Part shown: piece after piece, positions 1 to 4,579 of the stretch
Position numbering within the stretch: position 1 is the stretch's first letter
Layout of the letters: every line of letters starts with the position of its first letter
From: Desulfurococcales archaeon ex4484_204
GTDB taxonomy: Archaea > Thermoproteota > Thermoprotei_A > Sulfolobales > NBVN01
Reading direction: 5' to 3'
Assembly: GCA_002255065.1 (NCBI GenBank)
Contig: NJEF01000052.1
Location: 1-6,580 of the forward strand
Length of the DNA stretch: 6,580 nt
Position numbers and translations under genes: made by a program
Notes under the pieces: generated by a model
The model's database searches: none
What the model was told of the DNA's origin: nothing
What the model saw: the letters and a program-made list of their open reading frames with translations, nothing else

Positions 1-164
1 TTAAGGAGGAACAGGGCTAGGATGGAGGAGACTATCGGGGATAGCTCGGCTGTGGTGTAGCCAGTAACCGCGTATCCGTACGTGTCTATGAAGCCTAGGA
101 GTAAGCCTATGAGTAAGCCTGTAAGCACTGGTGCCTTTAAGTTAGCTCCCCTGGCAGCCCTCAT
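1..164 (-). CDS. Partial membrane protein, N-terminus, OPT transporter-like
   Basis: This minus-strand reading frame starts at an ATG at 162-164 and runs off the left edge without a stop, so only the first 54 residues are visible. A short basic start (MRAARGANLKAP) is followed by a membrane segment at about residues 13-30, a Gly/Tyr-rich turn (DTYGYAVTGYTTAELSP) and the start of a second membrane segment. The order 'LK-A-x4-G-hydrophobic-Y-x4-TG-x-T-x4-SP' resembles the N-terminus of the oligopeptide transporter (OPT) family, or the related DUF6785 membrane proteins, which import peptides or metal chelates. The family call is by pattern only and rests on one helix and a turn. GGTGG lies a few bases upstream of the ATG as a possible ribosome binding site. 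The gene follows the glutamate ligase on the same strand after 96 bp and has a possible promoter of its own. Confidence 0.55.
   Translation of the reverse strand, partial: MRAARGANLKAPVLTGLLIGLLLGFIDTYGYAVTGYTTAELSPIVSSILALFLL
93..119 (-). repeat. Imperfect 12-bp tandem repeat inside the transporter-like gene
   Basis: Two adjacent 12-base units (gcctaggagtaa at 93-104 and gcctatgagtaa at 105-116) differ at one base and are followed by the first bases of a third unit. On the coding (minus) strand they encode the GLLI/GLLL repeat of the first membrane helix. The repeat keeps the frame, so it may be a short in-frame duplication or simply low-complexity hydrophobic coding. Confidence 0.5.
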
Positions 165-202
165 TTAACCACCGACTCGATGCCTCCACCCCTTTCTACA
201 CA

Positions 203-211
203 CCTAAAACA
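203..211 (-). promoter_or_regulatory. Possible TATA box for the transporter-like gene
   Basis: The minus strand reads TGTTTTAGG here. A transcript starting about 26 nt downstream would begin near 181 and leave a leader of about 17 nt that contains the GGTGG before the ATG at 164. The match to an archaeal TATA box is only moderate. Confidence 0.3.
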
Positions 212-260
212 CCGGTAGCAATGTTGCCGTAAGCTAATTAATTCCTAACCTACCAGCAAA

Positions 261-1163
261 CTATCCTTTAACCATGTTAATAGCTAGTTCAGCTATCTTC
301 TCTGCCGGGTTCACTCCCGTAGCGGCCATGAACCCCCTCCACTGAGGGGATGAATTGACCTCGTAGATAACGTAGCCTCCGTCCGTCTCACCTATATCAA
401 CTCCTGAGTAGTAAAGACCCAGTGCTTTAGTAGCTCTTAAGGCAAGCTCCACGAGCTCGCTATCAGGTTTAACCCTCTCCGCCCTACCCCCCTGTGAAAC
501 GTTGGTCTTCCAGGAGTAAGGAGGTGCGTACCTATAGATAGCGCCTAAAACCTCGTTACCCACGACGAGCACCCTTATATCCCTTTCCCTCCTCCTCTCA
601 TACCTTTGAAGATAGATCGGTTGCCCGTACGTTAGCCAGGTCTTAGCTATGATGAAGGCCACGTCGGGGTTGCTAGTCCTTACTGAGCCGTAGCCCATGC
701 TTCCCATGATGGGCTTAATAACCACATCACCCCACTCACGCACTATCTCGGATACCTCGTAAACATCCTCAACAACCGCTGTTTCAGGGGTTGGTAAGCC
801 CGCCTTCCTAAGCCTTAAGAGGGTGGCTAGCTTATCCCTAGCTACTAGGAGCGAGTCAGCTGGGTTTATGGTGAGCACCCCCTGGTACTCTAAGCTCCTT
901 AACACATCTAACCTCTTGAGGAGGGTTTCAGCGGTCGTTGTCACCCCTATACCCCTAATGACCGCAACGTCCAGGTCTAAAGCCCTCGCCATCCTGTAAC
1001 CCACCAGCATACCCCTCCTTGTAATGTACGATGAAAGCCTTGACATCCTCAGGTAAAGGGTTTCAGCGCCCCTCTTCATAAAGGCTATCAGCAGCTGCCT
1101 AGCCGATGGCGGCGGTACTGGGGCTTCATGAATTATCGCTACCCTAGCCATACTAAGCTCCAT
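261..1163 (-). CDS. RimK-family ATP-grasp glutamate ligase (CofF/MptN-like)
   Basis: This is a complete ATP-grasp enzyme, 300 aa, close to the usual length of archaeal CofF/MptN/RimK ligases. These enzymes activate a carboxylate with ATP and add L-glutamate to a cofactor (F420, tetrahydromethanopterin) or to a protein tail. Visible features: an N-terminal Rossmann-like half to about residue 105; the ATP-grasp entry (DKLATLLRLRKAGLPTP, 110-126); the lysine and glycine-rich loop (VIKPIMGSMGYGSVR, 148-162, K150); LQRYE (185-189); RDIRVLVVG (194-202); WKTNVSQGG (218-226); the metal-binding D256 and E268-x-N270; and the family signature SPQWRGFMAATGVNPAEKI (272-290). The exact acceptor cannot be told from sequence. 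No cofactor biosynthesis gene is adjacent. The ATG at 1151 (MARVAII...) is a good alternative start: GGAG lies 6 nt upstream of it and the predicted transcript start falls near 1163. Confidence 0.9.
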   Translation of the reverse strand: MELSMARVAIIHEAPVPPPSARQLLIAFMKRGAETLYLRMSRLSSYITRRGMLVGYRMARALDLDVAVIRGIGVTTTAETLLKRLDVLRSLEYQGVLTINPADSLLVARDKLATLLRLRKAGLPTPETAVVEDVYEVSEIVREWGDVVIKPIMGSMGYGSVRTSNPDVAFIIAKTWLTYGQPIYLQRYERRRERDIRVLVVGNEVLGAIYRYAPPYSWKTNVSQGGRAERVKPDSELVELALRATKALGLYYSGVDIGETDGGYVIYEVNSSPQWRGFMAATGVNPAEKIAELAINMVKG

Positions 1164-1183
1164 TAAAAACTGGAGTTACAAGG

Positions 1184-1199
1184 GTTTAAGATTTTAAGC
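1184..1199. promoter_or_regulatory. Shared divergent core promoter with near-symmetric A/T boxes
   Basis: The only A/T-rich element in the 63-bp divergent gap is gtttaagattttaagc. It reads as TATA-like sequence on both strands (TTTAAGATTTTAAG on plus, CTTAAAATCTTAAA on minus). On the minus strand it is about 26 nt from 1163, fitting the ligase start. On the plus strand it predicts a transcript start between about 1213 and 1222, just before the transferase ATG. Both genes would have very short leaders, and binding of the pre-initiation complex in the two directions would be mutually exclusive. Confidence 0.6.
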
Positions 1200-1201
1200 A
1201 A

Positions 1202-1223
1202 TACCCTCCCTATACAGAGGGTA
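1202..1223. promoter_or_regulatory. 7-bp inverted repeat over the transferase ribosome binding site
   Basis: TACCCTC (1202-1208) and GAGGGTA (1217-1223) are perfect inverted repeats separated by 8 bases. The right arm contains the GAGGG ribosome binding site (1217-1221), 5 bases from the ATG at 1227. The element also lies where transcription should start. It could be a DNA operator at the start site or, if the transcript begins far enough upstream, a hairpin that hides the ribosome binding site. Confidence 0.45.
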
Positions 1224-1226
1224 GCT

Positions 1227-2225
1227 ATGCAGAACGGCGTGCTAGCAGCTTCACTAAGAGTAGTTGCTGTAGCTAGCGGTACAGCCGTCCTGACCTACCT
1301 ACTTGCACGTCTTCAAGCTAGTAAGGGCCTCCTAGCTCCGGACATACACAAGCCTTGGAGGCCGCTAATACCTAGAATAGGCGGTGTCTCGCTTTTATGC
1401 GTAGTACTAGGCTACGCCATCTACTCAGCAGCTATAGGGTCTCTTAAGCTACTTACACACCTACTAGCTATTGTGCTCTCGGGCTTCCTCGGCCTGTACG
1501 ACGACTTCAGGGGATTAGGCCCTATTAAGAAGCTGTTCATATTCATGGCACCGGCGATACTGGTGGTGTTAGGGGGTTCCTACTTCCCAAATCCCTACGT
1601 CCCATTAGTCGGTAACCTTAGGTTAACTATTATATACCCGCTATCCGTAGCAGGGCTCTACACAGTCCTTGCGAACGGCATAAACATGGCCGATACTCAT
1701 AACGGTACAGCTCCTCTAGTAGCTCTCATAACAACAGTAGCTATAGGGGTGGGTGTTTTAATGAGAGGCCCTAAGCCCGTTGAAGGCTTTAACGCATTTT
1801 ACCTCCTAGTACTGCCTATGCTACTAGCGTACACCCCATTCAATATGTACCCTGCTAAGCTATTCAATGGCAACTGCGGCTCTCACCTCATGGGCGCCAT
1901 GATCGCGTCTTTAATAGTGCTATCGAGGAGGGAGTTCCTAGCGCTAATGGTGCTCACCCCCCTATTCCTTAACGGCTTCAGCATCCTGGCATCAATACGT
2001 GGCTTGAGGAGTAAGGAGAGCATTGAAAGGCCAGTAATTATAGATAAGGGTTCCTGGACCTTAAGGGCGTCCCCTAACCCTAAGGCGCCAATAACGCTGG
2101 TTCAGCTAATGGTCATCAAGACGCCGTTAAGGGAGAAGGAGGTAATCCTATCCTACATAACACTATACACGGCCGTAGCGCTGATATCGCTGTTAACATA
2201 CTACCTACTAACCCTCCCGCCATAG
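1227..2225 (+). CDS. GPT/MraY-type polyprenyl-phosphate sugar-1-phosphate transferase (glycosyltransferase family 4)
   Basis: This is a complete polytopic membrane enzyme of 332 aa with about ten hydrophobic segments. The family moves a HexNAc-1-phosphate from a UDP-sugar to a dolichyl/polyprenyl phosphate at the membrane. In archaea it starts N-glycan lipid assembly (AglH/Alg7-like), because most lack murein. Motifs in order: PDIHKPWRPLIPRIGG (38-53), the family's cytoplasmic D-x2-K-P...GG loop; GLYDDFRGLGPIKK (89-102) with the metal/substrate aspartates D92-D93 and a following lysine; NGINMADTHNG (150-160) with D156; NMYPAKLFNGNCGS (206-219); and a C-terminal loop RASPNPKAPITLVQL (280-294), an archaeal/eukaryal-type ending. 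Compared with bacterial MraY, the FMGDxGS aspartate is asparagine (N216) and the DGLNG glycine is threonine. The ATG at 1227 is preceded by GAGGG. The gene is convergent with the downstream regulator, 86 bp apart. Confidence 0.88.
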   Translation: MQNGVLAASLRVVAVASGTAVLTYLLARLQASKGLLAPDIHKPWRPLIPRIGGVSLLCVVLGYAIYSAAIGSLKLLTHLLAIVLSGFLGLYDDFRGLGPIKKLFIFMAPAILVVLGGSYFPNPYVPLVGNLRLTIIYPLSVAGLYTVLANGINMADTHNGTAPLVALITTVAIGVGVLMRGPKPVEGFNAFYLLVLPMLLAYTPFNMYPAKLFNGNCGSHLMGAMIASLIVLSRREFLALMVLTPLFLNGFSILASIRGLRSKESIERPVIIDKGSWTLRASPNPKAPITLVQLMVIKTPLREKEVILSYITLYTAVALISLLTYYLLTLPP

Positions 2226-2311
2226 CCCCTCGGTTGAGGCGTAGTTCTCCTAGCTAGCAACGCTTAAGCTATGTAGCGCGGTGCTATGTTAGTGCTGGGG
2301 CTTACGGCAAC

Positions 2312-2785
2312 CTATACTAACTCCTTAATTATCCTCTGGACCTCTAAGCTGGATGCCTCATAACTAATCTTTCTCAGGACATACCTCACGTTGAGGGAGT
2401 CAACACCCTCTATACGCCCTATATCATCAATTATTCTCGACAGCTCCGCGTTGTTTGAGGCTACTACCTTAGCTATTAATGGGTATTCACCGCTAACCTC
2501 ATAAACCTCTACCACACCCTTAACACCTGTAATCCTTCCCGTAATGCCTCCAAGGACTTGGGGCTTAACTTTAACCTCTATAAACGCCATCACACCATAG
2601 CCTAGCTTATCCAGATCTACAATAGCTGTAAACCCCTTTAGGATGCCCATATCTAGCAGCTTACGTATCCTTACATAGACCGTTGACTCCCCAATACCTA
2701 GCTCCTTAGCTATCTGTCTAAAAGGGGTTCTCGCATCCCTCACTAAGATGTAGAGAATCCTCATGTCAGTGCTGTCCAGAAGCAA
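2312..2785 (-). CDS. Lrp/AsnC-family transcriptional regulator
   Basis: This is a complete 157-aa regulator with the standard two-domain layout. The N-terminal winged helix-turn-helix spans about residues 4-52 (LDSTDMRILYILVRDARTPF..., then GIGESTVYVRIRKLLDMGIL as the recognition part). The C-terminal RAM/AsnC ligand-binding domain spans about 65-140 (GVMAFIEVKVKP...VYEVSGEYPLIAKV). Such proteins form dimers or octamers and usually respond to amino acids or other small metabolites. The start is a TTG at 2783-2785. It is supported by GGTGAT at 2792-2797, 6 bases away, a strong match to the 16S anti-Shine-Dalgarno. The gene begins 13 bp after the stop of the 78-aa TusA-like gene, so the two are probably co-transcribed and the regulator may control its own operon. 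The effector cannot be told from sequence. Confidence 0.93.
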   Translation of the reverse strand: MLLDSTDMRILYILVRDARTPFRQIAKELGIGESTVYVRIRKLLDMGILKGFTAIVDLDKLGYGVMAFIEVKVKPQVLGGITGRITGVKGVVEVYEVSGEYPLIAKVVASNNAELSRIIDDIGRIEGVDSLNVRYVLRKISYEASSLEVQRIIKELV

Positions 2786-2791
2786 TGCTCC

Positions 2792-2797
2792 ATCACC
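2792..2797 (-). promoter_or_regulatory. Shine-Dalgarno site deciding the TTG start of the Lrp gene
   Basis: GGTGAT lies 6 bases before the TTG at 2785 and directly after the TAG of the upstream 78-aa gene. It explains a non-ATG start and supports translation of both genes from one mRNA. Confidence 0.6.
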
Positions 2798-2798
2798 G

Positions 2799-3035
2799 CT
2801 ACCTCTCCCTACACGCCTTACCGAACCTATTAATTACCGTGGCTAAGAAGCCCCTCCCGACCTCCTCAATGCTCACTAACGACAACTCTAACGACATCAC
2901 CTCAGCTGGTAGCTCCGCTAATACGTTAGGAGACGTAATTAAGACCTCGGCCTCCTCACCGCATTTAAGCAGGCCTGCTAAATCCCTAATCACAGCCCTT
3001 AGCTCTGCCCTATTCCTAACAGTTCTCTCACGCAT
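2799..3035 (-). CDS. Small protein with TusA/SirA-like pattern, no CPxP motif
   Basis: This 78-aa frame is a likely real gene rather than a shadow. It ends 13 bp before the regulator on the same strand, has a TATA box (3069-3078) at the right distance from its ATG, and the regulator's ribosome binding site begins just after its stop. The layout helix (ELRAVIRDLAGLLKCGEE, 11-28), strand (AEVLITS, 29-35), helix (AELPAEVMSLEL, 40-51), then strands (SLVSIEEVGRGFLATVIN, 52-69) matches the alpha-beta-alpha-beta-beta order of TusA-type proteins. In true TusA the N-terminal CPxP supplies the persulfide cysteine, but here that segment is absent. The only cysteines are C25 in the first loop and C75 near the end. 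It might be a degenerate sulfur carrier or a small-molecule binding relative. The family assignment is inference from a fold-like pattern. The 103-aa frame on the opposite strand (2785-3096) is its antisense shadow. Confidence 0.6.
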   Translation of the reverse strand: MRERTVRNRAELRAVIRDLAGLLKCGEEAEVLITSPNVLAELPAEVMSLELSLVSIEEVGRGFLATVINRFGKACRER

Positions 3036-3068
3036 CCCTAACCCCGCTAAGGTAGCGTGTGCTTTGGG

Positions 3069-3078
3069 AATTAAATTC
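3069..3078 (-). promoter_or_regulatory. TATA box with 5-1-5 palindrome for the TusA-like/Lrp operon
   Basis: The minus strand reads GAATTTAATT with purine-rich sequence (GGAAA) upstream as a possible BRE. The predicted transcript start is near 3046, giving a leader of about 10 nt before the ATG at 3035. The box lies within GAATT-A-AATTC (3068-3078, plus strand), an 11-bp palindrome with one central base. A regulator bound here would block TBP, so the Lrp protein encoded downstream is a natural candidate. Confidence 0.5.
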
Positions 3079-3106
3079 TTTCCTTTAGAAGGGTAGCCCT
3101 ACATAG

Positions 3107-3116
3107 CACTTTAACC
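3107..3116 (+). promoter_or_regulatory. Possible TATA box for the CxC protein gene
   Basis: The plus-strand sequence cactttaacc predicts a transcript start at about 3137-3140. That coincides with the GTG start at 3140 (leaderless) or gives a leader of about 10 nt for the ATG at 3149. Confidence 0.4.
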
Positions 3117-3139
3117 CTTGAACATCATAGTTATGGGAC

Positions 3140-3505
3140 GTGTTAGGTATGAGGCAGACATGCTTTAGGATACTTGTCAGGGTCGACATAGCTGAGGGGG
3201 TTGTTGAGGTGGAGTTAAGTAAGCTATTAAGGCTTAAGGAGCTGCTGAGCACGGCTAAAGGACTTAACTGCCTCTGCAGCGACCACTTAACGCCCTTAGC
3301 ATGCTCGTGCGGCGACGATACCTTAATAATTACTTACCCCAAGATCGTTCAGTACGGTACCTTAGGGGTTTCATCCATACCGTCAAGCCCCTTCCTCCTA
3401 GTAGAGATTACATCCAGCAACTCCATAAAAGCTCTTAAAGTAGCTGATACCGTGGTTAAACACCTCAGGGAGTGGGGCTCAAAGGTCTCACTAGAGTCCA
3501 GCTAG
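3140..3505 (+). CDS. Unknown 121-aa protein with CxC-x8-CxC motif
   Basis: I do not recognise this protein. It is soluble in appearance, with alternating strand/helix character: a likely strand-rich start (CFRILVRVDIAEGVVEVEL, 8-26), a helix (LLRLKELLSTAK, 29-40), then a cysteine cluster (C44-L-C46-SDHLTPLA-C55-S-C57, with H49 between). It ends with strand-like TLIITYP (61-67), FLLVEITSS and a C-terminal helix (IKALKVADTVVKHLREWG). Two CxC pairs spaced 8 residues apart with an internal His could bind zinc or an Fe-S cluster, or act as a redox/thiol centre; this is inference. It is divergent from the TusA-like/Lrp operon across a 104-bp promoter region, so the regulator may control it. The GTG at 3140 gives 121 aa; the in-frame ATG at 3149 (MRQTCFR) is an equally good start. 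It has no signal peptide or membrane segment. Confidence 0.65.
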   Translation: MLGMRQTCFRILVRVDIAEGVVEVELSKLLRLKELLSTAKGLNCLCSDHLTPLACSCGDDTLIITYPKIVQYGTLGVSSIPSSPFLLVEITSSNSIKALKVADTVVKHLREWGSKVSLESS

Positions 3506-3629
3506 CGGAGCAGTTAAGAGGTAAGGCTAAAGCGGTAAGTGTAAGATTAAGGTCATATAAGAGTAAAAATAGCAGGGTCCAGGGTAAGTAGCCCTAGGGT
3601 TCTAGCATTACGTACGTGGGTAGTTTAAA

Positions 3630-3639
3630 GCTTAAAAGA
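3630..3639 (+). promoter_or_regulatory. TATA box for the C/D box sRNA
   Basis: The sequence gcttaaaaga, preceded by gtttaaa, is centred near 3634. A start 26 nt downstream falls at about 3660, immediately before the C box at 3662. The position fits so closely that it supports independent transcription of the guide RNA. Confidence 0.55.
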
Positions 3640-3659
3640 GTAGGAGCTACTAGCATAGT

Positions 3660-3715
3660 GAATGATGTCTCCATGGCAGGATCTGAGCCGTGATGTAACT
3701 CCCATGGCTGATGGA
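3660..3715 (+). ncRNA. C/D box guide sRNA (2'-O-methylation guide)
   Basis: All four boxes appear in order with archaeal spacing: C box ATGATGT (3662-3668), first guide of 14-15 nt, D' box CTGA (3683-3686), a 3-nt spacer (GCC), C' box GTGATGT (3690-3696), second guide of about 11-12 nt, and D box CTGA (3708-3711). Such RNAs bind L7Ae, Nop5 and fibrillarin and direct ribose methylation of the target base paired to the fifth guide nucleotide before D or D'. Guide 1 (tctccatggcaggat) can pair with AUCCUGCC near the 5' end of archaeal 16S rRNA. Guide 2 (taactcccatgg) can pair with CCAUGGGAGU, a helix 44-type sequence. The flanking terminal stem is weak, which is common in archaea. A TATA box sits about 26 nt upstream. 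The exact ends are estimates. No protein-coding frame explains this interval. Confidence 0.78.
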
Positions 3716-3728
3716 GCTCATCTGGCGG

Positions 3729-4436
3729 TTAGGGACCCCCTAACATAGCTAAGCTGGCTACAAGGAGTTTAGCTGTTAGAGCGGACATTGACGGCATTAT
3801 GAAGAGTGCGTCAATTACCCCTAGACCGCCGATGTATATGGCTCTAGGCCTATACAGCAGTAGGTTCTTAATGTTAACGATATCTAAGCCTACTAGGGAC
3901 GCGATGAACGTTGAGGTAAAGGCTATGGCGAACGCCTCCGTGGGTGTATAGCCCTCTAAAGCGCTAGCAAGCACTACCAGGGTGATGAGGGTTGCGTAGC
4001 CTAGGGGGACCCCCACACCCCTATACGCCATAAACCTTGATAGCCTCCTGTAGATGATAATCAGTAGTAACGTGGTTGCTAACATCATAAGCAGTCCTTT
4101 AATAGTAAGCATGGTTATGAGGTATGCGGAGATCGCTAACGGGACAACTACCCCAGCTACGTTTATGGCTACACACGTGATTACATCTACAGAGACACCT
4201 ATCTCTTGATAAATGATAGCATTATCTACATCAATAACTAAGGGCTTCTTGACATTATCGCTAATGTAGAACTCCCTAACCCTTAGGTTAAACAGCCCTA
4301 GAACCGATATGGCCACCGCCAATACTGGCGCATAGTAGGTAGCTACTACTGGGCATAGCCCTGCAGTTATTAAGAGCTCTCTAAAAAATAGTATTACTAC
4401 GGCGTCAATAGCGATGACGTAGAACACTTTAAACAT
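3729..4436 (-). CDS. DUF1614 family membrane protein
   Basis: This is a complete 235-aa integral membrane protein with about seven hydrophobic segments (roughly residues 4-24, 33-52, 88-108, 113-130, 144-161, 168-185 and 213-232) and a short soluble stretch at about 53-85. The pattern matches archaeal/bacterial DUF1614 (COG4089): AINVAGVVVPLAIS (90-103), RGVGVPLGYA (139-148), ASLVGLDIVNIKNLL (179-193) and YIGGLGVIDALFI (201-213). These correspond to the family's NxGGxxxP, GxGxP, GADLLN and IGGAGxxDGIF blocks. The family has no established function. The ADLLN and DGIF positions are changed here to GLDIVN and DALF, with both aspartates kept (D185, D209). The ATG at 4436 is preceded by AGGGGGT at very short spacing, so a short or weakly SD-dependent leader is likely. 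The gene is divergent from the CitG-like gene, and its stop is 17 bp from the sRNA. Confidence 0.8.
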   Translation of the reverse strand: MFKVFYVIAIDAVVILFFRELLITAGLCPVVATYYAPVLAVAISVLGLFNLRVREFYISDNVKKPLVIDVDNAIIYQEIGVSVDVITCVAINVAGVVVPLAISAYLITMLTIKGLLMMLATTLLLIIIYRRLSRFMAYRGVGVPLGYATLITLVVLASALEGYTPTEAFAIAFTSTFIASLVGLDIVNIKNLLLYRPRAIYIGGLGVIDALFIMPSMSALTAKLLVASLAMLGGP

Positions 4437-4449
4437 ACCCCCTTAACCT

Positions 4450-4459
4450 AGAACGTTCT
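4450..4459. promoter_or_regulatory. Perfect 10-bp palindrome AGAACGTTCT, candidate operator
   Basis: AGAACGTTCT is exactly self-complementary. It lies between the TATA box at 4473-4482 and the DUF1614 start codon, and covers the transcript start predicted near 4450. A dimeric repressor bound here would block initiation. No matching regulator gene is adjacent other than the Lrp protein, and the sequence does not look like a typical Lrp site. Confidence 0.4.
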
Positions 4460-4472
4460 CCCCTCTATGAAT

Positions 4473-4482
4473 GTTTTTAAAG
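4473..4482 (-). promoter_or_regulatory. TATA box for the DUF1614 gene
   Basis: The minus strand reads CTTTAAAAAC, the best TATA match in this divergent gap. It predicts a start near 4450 and a leader of about 14 nt. Confidence 0.55.
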
Positions 4483-4554
4483 AGCTAGCCCTTAGTTTAA
4501 GAAGCTGACAATGGGGCTGCCATAGCAGGTGTAATAAACATAATTTCGCAGCAG

Positions 4555-4563
4555 TATTTTATA
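4555..4563 (+). promoter_or_regulatory. Possible TATA box for the CitG-like gene
   Basis: TATTTTATA is a strong A/T box, but it predicts a transcript start near 4585, slightly after the TTG at 4580. Either the start site is nearer than usual, the next in-frame TTG (4592) is used, or the weaker element aataaacata at about 4532-4542 is the true promoter. Confidence 0.35.
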
Positions 4564-4579
4564 GAGTGTGGTGTAAGGA

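Noticed and set aside
649..703. ATGATGA at 649-655 with CTGA at 683-686 as a second C/D sRNA
   Set aside because: The C to D' distance is 27 nt, no D box follows the second ATGATG, and the site lies inside the well-supported ligase gene.
2785..3096. 103-aa plus-strand open frame
   Set aside because: It is antisense to the 78-aa minus-strand gene, which has a TATA box, operon spacing and a TusA-like pattern. The plus-strand product is Ser/Leu/Pro-rich without a recognisable pattern.
3982..3988. GTGATGA as a C box on the plus strand
   Set aside because: No D or D' box follows at guide distance, and it is within the DUF1614 coding region.
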